Positions 34,487 through 42,817 of a stretch of 64,000 nt of DNA are shown one piece after another. The position numbers and the translations under genes are program-made. Source of the stretch: CAWECB01 sp963807465. GTDB lineage: Bacteria > Patescibacteriota > Minisyncoccia > Minisyncoccales > Minisyncoccaceae. The notes beneath the pieces were generated by a model. The model saw only the letters and a program-made list of their open reading frames with translations, had not been told where the DNA came from and made no database searches. Positions within the stretch are counted from its first letter, which is position 1. Each line of letters begins with the position of its first letter. The stretch is taken from contig CAWECB010000003.1 in the NCBI GenBank assembly GCA_963807465.1, positions 370,037-434,036 on the forward strand, written 5' to 3'.

Positions 34487-34516
34487 AGTATCTAGATTAA
34501 TCTAGATACTTTTTTA
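34487..34516 (+). terminator. Terminator between ftsW and murG
   Basis: 10-bp perfect stem AGTATCTAGA/TCTAGATACT, TTAA loop, T-run. A GGAGG and an ATG-AGT-ATC-TAG mini-ORF run into the 5' arm. Confidence 0.8.
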
Positions 34517-34523
34517 TTGTGCC

Positions 34524-34552
34524 TTGTTAAAAAAGGCAAAAAATACTATATT
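34524..34552 (+). promoter_or_regulatory. Promoter of murG
   Basis: TTGTTA (34524-34529), 17-base spacer, TATATT (34547-34552), ten bases before ATG 34563. Confidence 0.6.
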
Positions 34553-34562
34553 AGATACAGAT

Positions 34563-35684
34563 ATGAAAAAAACATTGTTTACAGGAGGAGGAACCGGCGG
34601 GCATATTTTCCCCTTGATTGCCATAGGCCGGGAGATGAAAAAGAAAACGTCAGACTTAAGCCTGTCATATATGGGACCGGAAGATTTTACTTCCGACACT
34701 TTCATGCCGAAGGACGGCATCGGGGTGCATTATGTTTCTTCGGGGAAGATTAGGAGATATTTCTCGATTGGAGCCTTCTTTTCTAATGCCGTAGATATTA
34801 TTTTTAAGATTCCTTTAGGGATAATCCAATCTTTTTGTATAATGTTCTTTACCGCGCCAGATGTAATCGTAAGCAAGGGGGGGTTCGGATCAATACCGGT
34901 AATAATCGCTGGTTGGATATTGAGGATTCCAATCTTTATGCACGAATCCGATGCCGTTCCCGGTTTGGCCAACAGAATCTGTAGCAAGTTTTCGGAAAAG
35001 GTGTTCATTTCTTTTCCGATAAAGGAGACCGAATATTTCCCCAAAGACAAGATGATAGAAACAGGAAATCCGGTAAGAAGAGAATTATTGGACGGAGATA
35101 AAGAATACGGCAAGAGGATGTTTGATATCAAAGGAGAAAAGCCAGTCATCTTAGTATTGGGAGGGTCGCAAGGAAGCGAGAGGATCAATGACATAATTAC
35201 AGACGTTTTAACGGATGCACTGAAAGAGTTTGAGGTTATCCATCAAACGGGTCGGGCTGAATATTGGAGGATCAAGAATGAAGCCTCGGCCATGGTCAAC
35301 GAGAACCTCCTCAAATATTATCATCCGTATTTCTTTTTGGACGACAATGAATTAAAGAGCGCATACGCAGTAGCTGACTGCATCGTAGCGAGGGCCGGAG
35401 CGGGAACCATCTTCGAGATAGCGGCAATCAAGAAGCCGAGCATCTTAATTCCTCTTCCCGAGGCGGCTCAGAACCACCAAGTAAAGAATGCCTATTCTTA
35501 TGCCAATACCGGGGCGGCCATAGTTATCGAAGAAGGTAACCTTACGCATAATTTCTTTATGGAAAAGATGAGGATAGTCTTCAACCATGAAGACGTCGAG
35601 GGAATGAAGAAAGCGGCCGAGATGTTCTCCAAACCTTATGCCGCAAGCGTGATAGCAAGATATATATTGGATTATTTGGCATGA
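34563..35684 (+). CDS. murG: UDP-GlcNAc--lipid I N-acetylglucosaminyltransferase
   Basis: Makes lipid II at the inner membrane face. 373 residues: N-terminal GGGTGGHIFP, SKGGFGSIPVIIAGW, HESDAVPGLANR, LGGSQGSERIND, and C-terminal ARAGAGTIFEI...PLPEAAQNHQ. The frame is open from 34,524, but that segment holds the promoter, so the start is MKKTLFTGGG at 34,563. Ends in an ATGA overlap with gltX. Confidence 0.93.
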   Translation: MKKTLFTGGGTGGHIFPLIAIGREMKKKTSDLSLSYMGPEDFTSDTFMPKDGIGVHYVSSGKIRRYFSIGAFFSNAVDIIFKIPLGIIQSFCIMFFTAPDVIVSKGGFGSIPVIIAGWILRIPIFMHESDAVPGLANRICSKFSEKVFISFPIKETEYFPKDKMIETGNPVRRELLDGDKEYGKRMFDIKGEKPVILVLGGSQGSERINDIITDVLTDALKEFEVIHQTGRAEYWRIKNEASAMVNENLLKYYHPYFFLDDNELKSAYAVADCIVARAGAGTIFEIAAIKKPSILIPLPEAAQNHQVKNAYSYANTGAAIVIEEGNLTHNFFMEKMRIVFNHEDVEGMKKAAEMFSKPYAASVIARYILDYLA

Positions 35685-37234
35685 TTGTAAAAAAAGAAGA
35701 AAAGGAAATAAGAGTAAGATATGCGCCGTCTCCGACGGGTCCTTTGCATATAGGAGGAGTGAGAACGGCTTTGTTCAATTACTTATTCAGCCGGAAGCAT
35801 AATGGAAAGTTTATCATAAGAGTCGAAGACACGGACAAGGAAAGGTCAAAGAAAGAGTGGGAGTATGGACTGCTGAAGATATTGGAATGGCTGGGGATGG
35901 AATGGGACGAAGGCCCGGTCGTTTCCGACCAGAAGGAAATAGAATTTACGAACGGCAAAGGAGGATACATAGGCCCACATACGCCATACAGGCAGAGCGA
36001 AAGAATTTCCATCTATGAAAAACATTTAAAGAAGATGGTCGAAGAAGGCCATGCATATTATTGTTTCTGTTCCAAGGAAGACGTCGAGGCGGAGAAGCAA
36101 TATAAAATGTCCATTGGAGAACCGCCGGTCTACGGGGGCAAATGCAGGGATTTAAGCAAAGAAACGGTTGAAAAATATCTGAAAGAGGGAAGAAGTTACG
36201 TAATTAGGTTCAAAACCCCCTTAAATCAGAAAGTCGCATTTGACGATATCATAAGGGGAAATATCGAAGTTGATTCGAGTACCCTCGGCGATTTTGTTAT
36301 AGCTAAAGATTTTGAAAATTGTTTGTATAACCTTACCTGTGCCATTGACGATATCGATATGCAGATTAGTTACGTCATAAGGGGGGAAGACCATATTCCG
36401 AATACCCCGAAGCAGATTTTGATAATTAGAGCCATGGGGTTCGAACCGCCGAAGTACGCCCACCTCTCTCTTATACTGGGCCCGGACAAGAAGAAGCTTT
36501 CCAAAAGGGACGGCAAGACATCTATGAACGAATACATGGAAGATGGATATTTACCCGAAGCGTTGGTTAATTTCATAGCTTTCTTAGGGTGGAATCCGGG
36601 GACGGAAAAAGAAATATATTCAATGTGGGAATTGATTAACGATTTCTCTTTAGAAAAGGTGCAGAAGGCGGGAGCAATCTTCAATATCGACAAGCTAGAC
36701 TGGATTAACGGGTATTACATTAGGAGTAAGCATTTATCCGAATTAACCAAGCTCTGTGTTCCGTATCTGGTTAAGGCCGGGTTCGTAAAGGAAAAATCGT
36801 TCAATAATTATTCGGTTGTGGAAACGGGCGAAGAGGTTTCTTCCGAATGGATAGCAAGAACTGTTTCTCTGTATCATGAAAGGCTGAAGAAATTGTCAGA
36901 AATAGTGGAGTTGACAGACTTCTTTTTCAAGAAGGACTTGGATTATGCAAAGGATTTGCTAAAATGGAAGCAGATGTCGGATCCAGAGATAATTTCTTCT
37001 CTAAATCGTTCTCTTGAGATAATTTCCGAAATGGATGATTTCAGCGGGGAAACCCTGGAAGAGATATTAATGGGAGAAGCAGAAAAAGCGGAAAACAGGG
37101 GAAATCTCTTGTGGCCCTTGAGGGTTTCGCTCACTGGCAAGAAAAATTCCGCTGGGCCCATGGAAATAGCGGCCGTGTTGGGCAAAGAAAAAACATTATC
37201 AAGGATTAAAGAAGCAATTAATAAATTAAAATAA
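35681..37234 (+). CDS. gltX: Glutamate--tRNA ligase
   Basis: Class I synthetase, 517 residues: YAPSPTGPLHIGGVRTALFNYLF with HIGG as the HIGH motif, FIIRVEDTDKERS, VIRGEDHIPNTPKQ, and KKLSKRDG as KMSKS. C-terminal helical anticodon domain present. With gatCAB in the same window and no glnS, it is probably non-discriminating and also charges tRNA-Gln with Glu; that is inferred. Confidence 0.93.
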   Translation: MIVKKEEKEIRVRYAPSPTGPLHIGGVRTALFNYLFSRKHNGKFIIRVEDTDKERSKKEWEYGLLKILEWLGMEWDEGPVVSDQKEIEFTNGKGGYIGPHTPYRQSERISIYEKHLKKMVEEGHAYYCFCSKEDVEAEKQYKMSIGEPPVYGGKCRDLSKETVEKYLKEGRSYVIRFKTPLNQKVAFDDIIRGNIEVDSSTLGDFVIAKDFENCLYNLTCAIDDIDMQISYVIRGEDHIPNTPKQILIIRAMGFEPPKYAHLSLILGPDKKKLSKRDGKTSMNEYMEDGYLPEALVNFIAFLGWNPGTEKEIYSMWELINDFSLEKVQKAGAIFNIDKLDWINGYYIRSKHLSELTKLCVPYLVKAGFVKEKSFNNYSVVETGEEVSSEWIARTVSLYHERLKKLSEIVELTDFFFKKDLDYAKDLLKWKQMSDPEIISSLNRSLEIISEMDDFSGETLEEILMGEAEKAENRGNLLWPLRVSLTGKKNSAGPMEIAAVLGKEKTLSRIKEAINKLK

Positions 37235-37235
37235 C

Positions 37236-37553
37236 ATGCCAAAAAGAAAACTGATTCTTTTAACGCTAGCTTCTCTTCTTGTAATAACTTCTTTTTCTTT
37301 TTGTTTTGCTGCTGATTCCAGCAGCAGTAACGCTGGCCTTACCGATCAGATCATCAATTTCTGGAATACGGTCTTGAGGCCGGCCGGGCATGATCTCGTT
37401 ATCTGGTTCAATAATGATATAAGGCCGTGGGTCGATCAGCAAATGACCCCACAAGCCAAAGATCAGTTTAGGCAAGTACTAAAGCAGGTGCTGGGAGACA
37501 TCCCGGGAACCATAAGATCCGTAATAGACGGCATAGGGAATTTGTTTAAATAA
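37236..37553 (+). CDS. Small secreted hypothetical protein, 105 aa
   Basis: N-terminal signal peptide KRKLILLTLASLLVITSFSF with a possible cleavage after CFA-A, a serine-rich patch (DSSSSNAG), then a helical mature part of about 80 residues (IINFWNTVLRPAGHDLVIW, GTIRSVIDGIGNLFK). No family recognised. It starts two bases after the gltX stop, so it is part of that operon. Confidence 0.65.
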   Translation: MPKRKLILLTLASLLVITSFSFCFAADSSSSNAGLTDQIINFWNTVLRPAGHDLVIWFNNDIRPWVDQQMTPQAKDQFRQVLKQVLGDIPGTIRSVIDGIGNLFK

Positions 37554-37588
37554 TTGATTAATGGGCTGAATTGGTATAATATCGAATT

Positions 37589-37882
37589 ATGATATCAGAA
37601 GAAGAAATCAAGAATATCGCTAAGCTTTCGTATCTCAAGATAAAAGATTCGGAAATAGACAAATCAAGGGATAATTTTTCCTCCATTTTGGATTATATGA
37701 AAAAGCTTGAGGAGCTTGACGTTTCAATCGTGGAAGAAACTTCGAACCTGTCGAAAACAGACAATGTTTTCCGGGGAGACGTCGGGGAGAGGAAAGAGGA
37801 GGCCGAGGAAGTCTTGAAATCTTTTTCAAAAAAGAGGGACAACTATTTAGAGGTTAAGAAGATATTATACAATGAAGACTGA
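37589..37882 (+). CDS. gatC: Asp/Glu-tRNA amidotransferase subunit C
   Basis: 97 residues: ISEEEIKNIAKLSYLKI, DNFSSILDYMKKLEELDVS, DNVFRGDV, the normal GatC pattern. It is longer at the C terminus than usual. TTGATT/TATAAT with the -10 eight bases before ATG suggests a leaderless start for gatCA. It overlaps gatA by 11 bases. Confidence 0.88.
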   Translation: MISEEEIKNIAKLSYLKIKDSEIDKSRDNFSSILDYMKKLEELDVSIVEETSNLSKTDNVFRGDVGERKEEAEEVLKSFSKKRDNYLEVKKILYNED

Positions 37883-39306
37883 TCTGACAAAATTAACCCT
37901 TAAAGAGGCTCACGAAGGATTGAAGAAGGGAGAATTCTCTTCTTTGGATTTGACGCAGGCTTTTTTGAAAAAAATAAAAGAAAAGGATAAAGAAATAAAG
38001 GCTTTCATTAGTCTGATGGAAGATTCGGCATTAAAGCAGGCTAAAGTTGCCGATGAAATGATAAAGAAAGGAGAGATTTCTATTCTAACGGGGATTCCCT
38101 GTGCAATTAAGGACAATATTTTAATTAAAGGGGTTAAGTGTACGGCCGCCTCCAAAATATTAGAGAATTATGTCGCTCCGTATGATGCCACAGTAATCAA
38201 GAGGATGAAAGAACGGGGGGCGGTGTTTCTAGGAAAGACGAATATGGATGAATTCGCCATGGGGTCTTCCTGCGAAAACTCAGCCTTTCTTTCCGACAAG
38301 GAATCCGCATGATTTGGAAAGAGTTCCCAGGAGGATCTTCGGGCGGTTCGGCCGCTGCGGTGGCTTCCGAGATGTGCGTTTTGCCTTAGGCTCGGATACT
38401 GGAGGATCCATAAGGCAGCCGGCTTCCTTCTGTGGGATTGCCGGATTAAAGCCAACCTACGGAGACGGTTTCTAGGTACGGATTGATAGCTTATGCTTCT
38501 TCTTTGGATCAGATAGGACCGTTGGCTAAGAACTGTTGAGGATGCAAAATTAATTTTTGAAGCGATTAAGGGTAGCGATAAGATGGATTCCACGAGCGTA
38601 AATATTTCAAAAAAGACAGCAAGATTGAAAAAGCTAAAGATAGGTATCCCTAGAGAATACTTTGCCGTGGGCCTGGACGAGGAAGTGGAGAAATCCATTA
38701 ATGAGGCCATTGAAACCTACAAAAAATTGGGAGCGGAGATAGTCGATATTATCTTACCTCACGCTGGCTATGCCTTGGCATGTTATTATATAATTGCTCC
38801 GGCCGAGGCCAGTGCTAACTTGGCCCGCTTTGACGGATTGAGATATGGCTAATTTCAGTTGATGAAGAAATTGGAGATGAATTGATGGATATATATTTAA
38901 AGAACAGGACTCAAGGGTTCGGGAAAGAAGTAAGGAATAGGATAATGCTTGGTACGTATACTTTGTCATCGGGCTATTACGACGCCTATTACAAAAGGGC
39001 ATTGAAAGCGAGGACATTAATCAAGGGAGATTTTGAAAAAGCTTTTGAAGAGGTTGATGTTATTTTAGGTCCGACTTCGCCGGTTCTGCCATTTAAGATA
39101 GGGGAGAAGTCAGACGATCCATTAGCCATGTATTTGGCGGATATCTATACTGTTTCCATTAATTTAGCCGGGGTCCCGGCAATCTCCATTCCCTGTGGAA
39201 TGTCTCAAAGGGTCTTCCCGTAGGGATGCAGTTAATTGGTGCTCAATTTGAAGAGAATAAATTATTAGAAATAGCATCTATCTTTGAAAAAAACCATGGA
39301 CATTAA
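37872..39306 (+). CDS. gatA: Asp/Glu-tRNA amidotransferase subunit A, at least five frameshifts
   Basis: Amidase subunit generating ammonia for transamidation. Segments in order: LTLKEAHEGLKKGEFSSLDL; IPCAIKDNILIKGVKCTAAS (catalytic Lys); GKTNMDEFAMGSSCENSAF; PGGSSGGSAAAVASEM (second Lys/Ser region); LGSDTGGSIRQPASFCGIAG (Ser-Ser-Lys triad); GIPREYF; GPTSPVLPFKIGE; NLAGVPAISIPCG; LPVGMQLIGAQFEENKLL to a stop at 39,306. Frame changes occur near 38,285, 38,330, 38,375, 38,475, 38,540, 38,850 and 39,215. Every motif survives, so these look like sequencing errors in a poor stretch. Confidence 0.85.
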
Positions 39307-39823
39307 CACTATTACACAATTTTTAGAATCAAGAGAGCTTTCAGACTTCCTCTTTCCCTGGAAGATTCTTGCTTTTATTATTTCCATTTTTTTTCTCTTC
39401 GGAATCGGCTATTATTACAAGAAGCAGGGGTTTATACTGAAAGATGCAAAAAGAAGGATAACGGATTTCTTGAGTTTTCAAAAATTCACTCCGCCCAAAT
39501 CTTTTTTGAACAGGAGTGACGAAGTGTGGGAGTTACTGCAGAAGAAAGATTACAGGAGAGCCGTTTTAAGAGGAGAATCCCTGTTTCATGCCCTGTTGCA
39601 CAGGTTTGGTTATTTGGGCGGCGATCTCGCGGAGATAGTTTCCACGCCCGATGCGGAGAACATACCTAATGTGGAAGACCTAAGGAAGCTGGCTGCGACT
39701 GCGGAAATAGCCAAGAAGAACAAACTATATACTATCGGTGACGATGAGGCAAAAGGGATTTTCAATACTTTTGAAGACACCTTAAGGAAGCTCGACGTCA
39801 TCACTGATGAAATTGAGGACTAA
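39296..39823 (+). CDS. Hypothetical protein with one membrane anchor, 175 aa
   Basis: One hydrophobic segment (ILAFIISIFFLFGIGYYY, residues about 25-43), then a soluble helical part: DEVWELLQKKDYRRAVLRGESLFHALLHRFGYLG and STPDAENIPNVEDLRKLAATAEIAKKNKL. The latter resembles the soluble four-helix domains seen after an anchor in many Patescibacteria, but I have no name for it. ATG 39296 lies within the end of gatA; an upstream TTG at 39284 is also possible. Confidence 0.6.
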   Translation: MDINTITQFLESRELSDFLFPWKILAFIISIFFLFGIGYYYKKQGFILKDAKRRITDFLSFQKFTPPKSFLNRSDEVWELLQKKDYRRAVLRGESLFHALLHRFGYLGGDLAEIVSTPDAENIPNVEDLRKLAATAEIAKKNKLYTIGDDEAKGIFNTFEDTLRKLDVITDEIED

Positions 39824-39867
39824 TCCCTTGATTTTATCCTGTTTTTTGTTAGAATACTCTTATCCAT

Positions 39868-39938
39868 AGCGGTTTAGAGGAGTAGTACCTCGCCAGTCTC
39901 ATAAGCTGGAGACCCTGGTGCAATTCCAGGAACCGCAA
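39868..39938 (+). tRNA. tRNA-Met (CAT)
   Basis: Cloverleaf: acceptor AGCGGTT/AACCGCA (position 1-72 is A/A), D-stem GAGG/CCTC, anticodon stem CCAGT/GCTGG with loop CTCATAA, T-stem CCTGG/CCAGG with loop TGCAATT (G in the position usually T, then C). No encoded CCA. The unpaired 1-72 would fit an initiator, but the anticodon stem lacks the three GC pairs, so type is open. Confidence 0.8.
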
Positions 39939-39974
39939 CATTTTTGTTTATTTAAGCTGAGTCTCGCTTTTAAG

Positions 39975-40046
39975 GCCAGGGTAGCTCAGTGGTAGAGCAC
40001 TCGTTTCATAAGCGAGAAGTCATGGGTTCGATCCCCATTCCTGGCA
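39975..40046 (+). tRNA. tRNA-Met (CAT)
   Basis: Acceptor GCCAGGG/TCCTGGC, D-stem GCTC/GAGC, anticodon loop TTCATAA in stem CTCGT/GCGAG, T-arm ATGGG-TTCGATC-CCCAT, discriminator A. Elongator Met or the CAT-type Ile tRNA. CCA not encoded. Confidence 0.9.
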
Positions 40047-40053
40047 CATACAT

Positions 40054-40127
40054 GGGCCCGTAGCGAAATTGGTCATCGCGCCTCCCTGTCACGGAGGAGA
40101 CTGCCGGTTCGAGTCCGGTCGGGCCCG
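40054..40127 (+). tRNA. tRNA-Asp (GTC)
   Basis: Acceptor GGGCCCG/CGGGCCC, anticodon stem CCTCC/GGAGG with loop CTGTCAC (anticodon GTC), T-arm GCCGG-TTCGAGT-CCGGT, discriminator G. CCA not encoded. Confidence 0.92.
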
Positions 40128-40137
40128 CAAATCTAGG

Positions 40138-40161
40138 AAGCCTTTATTTACAAGGCTTTTT
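40138..40161 (+). terminator. Terminator after the tRNA cluster
   Basis: AAGCCTT/AAGGCTT stem, 7-base loop, T-run. Similar to the hairpin at 12075. Confidence 0.75.
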
Positions 40162-40280
40162 ATGATACTCATCGTGGACGGCGGTAGAACTTTTAGGACA
40201 AACAACAAACAAATTGACAAATAGAAGATTTATGCCATATTCATAGCAAGCTGGAATTTAACCAGCAGGAAACTTTACAA

Positions 40281-41465
40281 GTGATACAAATGAATTCGAG
40301 ATTGCCTAAGGGCGGAACAAATCTGTTCCAAGGGATAAAAATGGTAGCTCTGGAAGCTGAAAAAAGCGGACAGACAATTTACCGCTTATCAATCGGACAA
40401 CCATCTGGACCGGCGTTTCTTTCCGCAAGAGTATTTGCGGCAGAAACGGTAATGAGTTCGGAGGAGCGTGTCCACGAGTATCAGGACAATGGATCGCCGG
40501 GAGTGCCCGATTTCGCACCGAGATTCGTCCAGGCTCATCTACCGAAAACTAGCCTTAAGGACAGGAATGTAGCCTATCTGCCTACTCCGGGCAACAAACC
40601 AATGCTCGGCATAGTGATTCTGGCTTGTAATTTACAAGCAGGCGAAATGATCGCAACCACTACAGATCCGGGATACCCGACGCCGGCCGATCAGGCCAGC
40701 TATCATAAGGTTGCGCAATACGCACTACCGACTAACCCGAAAAATTTCTTCCTGTTTAATACAGCGGATATTAAGCGCGAGACAAAGCTGATGATGGTGA
40801 ATTACCCACACAATCCGTCCGGAAGAATTGCCACCCACAGAAGGTGGGAAATTATTTGCGGGTTCTGCGAAAAGAATGACATAAGACTGTTCAACGATAA
40901 CCCTTATCAGCTATTGTCGCACACATCCAGAAGTTCTACTCTTGCCGAGGCCGCCATCGGCTTCCCGGAATTATCCTGGGCAGAAGCTTTCTCGGCCTCG
41001 AAGGTTATCGGTAACGGAACCGGCTGGAGAGTGGGTGCAATGGTTGGCTCACCGGACTTTATCGGAGATATTGCCACGATAAAGAGCAATTCCGACAGCG
41101 GATTCGCTGCTCCCATGGCAGCCGGAGCTTTACATGCTATCGAAAACGACCAGCAGAGCATCCTATCTATGCGTAGAACATATGCAAGGCGCATAAACAT
41201 TCTGGTTGGTATTCTATCCAGATACGACATGGTCCTCGCTGCAAAGCCAAGAGCAGGATTTTTCACTCTCTGGAAGACTCCCAAAATGGCCTTCGGACAG
41301 AAAATTGAAACCGCAGAGCAATTCAACTTCTTGATGATCAAGAAGACCGGCGTTGTCGGAGTTCATTTCAACCCATCGTACATTCGCTACTCCGTAACCG
41401 GGGATATCGAAAGTATGGCAACCGCTATCGAAAAGGCATTCGTAAGTGCAAACGTTTCGTACTAG
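40281..41465 (+). CDS. Class I/II PLP-dependent aminotransferase
   Basis: Fold-type I aminotransferase, 394 residues. YRLSIGQPSG near the N terminus, a YLPTPGNKPML loop, NYPHNPSGRIATHRRW, NDNPYQLL and the PLP-lysine motif FSASKVIGNGTGWRVG, near residue 235. It is closest in style to aspartate or LL-diaminopimelate-type aminotransferases; substrate not assigned. AGGA at 40267-40270 is well spaced for GTG 40281, while ATG 40290 is the alternative. Monocistronic. Codon use (more CCG, CGC) differs somewhat from neighbours. Confidence 0.78.
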   Translation: MIQMNSRLPKGGTNLFQGIKMVALEAEKSGQTIYRLSIGQPSGPAFLSARVFAAETVMSSEERVHEYQDNGSPGVPDFAPRFVQAHLPKTSLKDRNVAYLPTPGNKPMLGIVILACNLQAGEMIATTTDPGYPTPADQASYHKVAQYALPTNPKNFFLFNTADIKRETKLMMVNYPHNPSGRIATHRRWEIICGFCEKNDIRLFNDNPYQLLSHTSRSSTLAEAAIGFPELSWAEAFSASKVIGNGTGWRVGAMVGSPDFIGDIATIKSNSDSGFAAPMAAGALHAIENDQQSILSMRRTYARRINILVGILSRYDMVLAAKPRAGFFTLWKTPKMAFGQKIETAEQFNFLMIKKTGVVGVHFNPSYIRYSVTGDIESMATAIEKAFVSANVSY

Positions 41466-41513
41466 GAATCAACTTTCCATGTTTAATACTGGAGATTATT
41501 GGTTCCTTTTTTT
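41465..41513 (+). terminator. Terminator of the aminotransferase gene
   Basis: GGAATCAA/TTGGTTCC stem with a 26-base loop, then seven T. Confidence 0.6.
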
Positions 41514-41539
41514 ATACATATACATAGGCGTGACGAAAA

Positions 41540-41568
41540 TTGCATTGAATTTATCACCATGATATAAT
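41540..41568 (+). promoter_or_regulatory. Promoter, probably leaderless
   Basis: TTGCAT (41540-41545), 17-base spacer, TATAAT (41563-41568), six bases before ATG 41575. Confidence 0.75.
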
Positions 41569-41574
41569 TCAGAC

Positions 41575-42423
41575 ATGAATTTATTGACTAATTTATCAAA
41601 AATTTGGCGAACGAATAATGGTCCCGAGGCATGTCGTCAAATGTTGAGGAAGGTTCCAGAAGTTACCATCTACTTTTGGATTATTAAAGTCTTGTGCACT
41701 ACGGTGGGCGAGACTGCCGCTGATTTTTTGAATACAACCATTAACCTGGGCCTAACTAATACGACCTATATTATGGGAGCTTTCTTGATAATCGTCCTAG
41801 TCTTACAATTTAAATCAAGGAAATACATACCATGGATTTATTGGCTTTCGGTCGTATTGATTAGCATAGTCGGTACACTTATCACAGATAACCTTACAGA
41901 CAATCTTGGAGTGTCTCTGGTTACAACTACCATAATATTCGGTATCGCATTGATAATTACTTTTATAGTGTGGTATCTGAATGAAAAAACATTATCTATT
42001 CACACAATCTGTACTACAAGAAGAGAATCATTCTATTGGCTTACGATTCTGTTCACTTTTGCGTTGGGAACGGCGGCGGGAGATTTAACGGCAGAAACTC
42101 TTAATGTGGGGTATCTGAACTCAGCCTTCCTTTTTGCCTCACTGATTGCGGTCATAACGATAGTGCACTTTATTATTAGGTCTATTTTATCCGCAGAGCA
42201 CCGATTGCAGGGTGCGAATGCCGACTTGGCTTTTTGGCTAGCCTACATTCTAACCAGGCCCCTCGGAGCTTCTATCGGGGACTATTTATCTCAAACCCAT
42301 ACTGATGGCGGTCTTGGTCTCGGTACAACAGTAACAAGCATAATCTTTCTTGTTGCAATTTTGCTTACCATTATTTACCTTACAATTACCAAAAGAGATG
42401 AAATCTCCGTTGAAGCCATATAA
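41575..42423 (+). CDS. COG4705-like multi-pass membrane protein
   Basis: 282 residues, about eight hydrophobic segments, with a fourfold internal repeat: FWIIKVLCTTVGETAADFL, YWLSVVLISIVGTLITDNL, YWLTILFTFALGTAAGDLT and FWLAYILTRPLGASIGDYL. Each ends with G...D, implying four equivalent helices with acidic residues in the membrane. The family is uncharacterised; ion transport would be a guess. The start follows its own promoter. Confidence 0.7.
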   Translation: MNLLTNLSKIWRTNNGPEACRQMLRKVPEVTIYFWIIKVLCTTVGETAADFLNTTINLGLTNTTYIMGAFLIIVLVLQFKSRKYIPWIYWLSVVLISIVGTLITDNLTDNLGVSLVTTTIIFGIALIITFIVWYLNEKTLSIHTICTTRRESFYWLTILFTFALGTAAGDLTAETLNVGYLNSAFLFASLIAVITIVHFIIRSILSAEHRLQGANADLAFWLAYILTRPLGASIGDYLSQTHTDGGLGLGTTVTSIIFLVAILLTIIYLTITKRDEISVEAI

Positions 42424-42441
42424 ATATTTCTTATCTAGAAT

Positions 42442-42813
42442 ATGACTAATGAAAATTTTCTGAATAGTTTCAAGACGGCATTTAAGGGGGTTATCACAGC
42501 ACTTAAGAAAGAGGGTAATTTTAGAATACAGTTCTCGATAGGGCTTGCTGTCATATTCTTTATGATAATTCTTGACTTAAGCTCAATAGAAAAATCTATT
42601 TTATTTTTGACTATTTTGGTTGTTTTAAGCTTGGAATTGATCAATTCTCAAATCGAGAAATTTTTGGACTTAATCCATCCAGACCTTCATCCGAAAGTAA
42701 AGATAATTAAAGATTTTTCAGCCGGTGCAGTTTTAATTTCGGCACTAGGGTCGGTTATTATCGGACTCATGATATTTTTGCCCCACATAATCAAGCTAGG
42801 TCTAGGAAGATAG
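42442..42813 (+). CDS. dgkA: Diacylglycerol kinase/undecaprenol kinase family protein
   Basis: 123 residues, three membrane segments. SLELINSQIEKFLDLIHPDLHPKVKIIKDFSAGAVLI matches the DgkA core (E-x-N-x-x-I-E and K-D-x-x-A-G-A-V). In Gram-positive-like organisms this family phosphorylates undecaprenol. It is placed directly before a PAP2 phosphatase, which makes lipid-carrier metabolism the likely role. Confidence 0.85.
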   Translation: MTNENFLNSFKTAFKGVITALKKEGNFRIQFSIGLAVIFFMIILDLSSIEKSILFLTILVVLSLELINSQIEKFLDLIHPDLHPKVKIIKDFSAGAVLISALGSVIIGLMIFLPHIIKLGLGR

Positions 42814-42817
42814 ATAC

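Noticed and set aside
37872..39306. gatA as a true pseudogene
   Set aside because: All catalytic motifs are present and gatC/gatB are intact up to the junction; single-base indels in a poor-quality patch explain it better.
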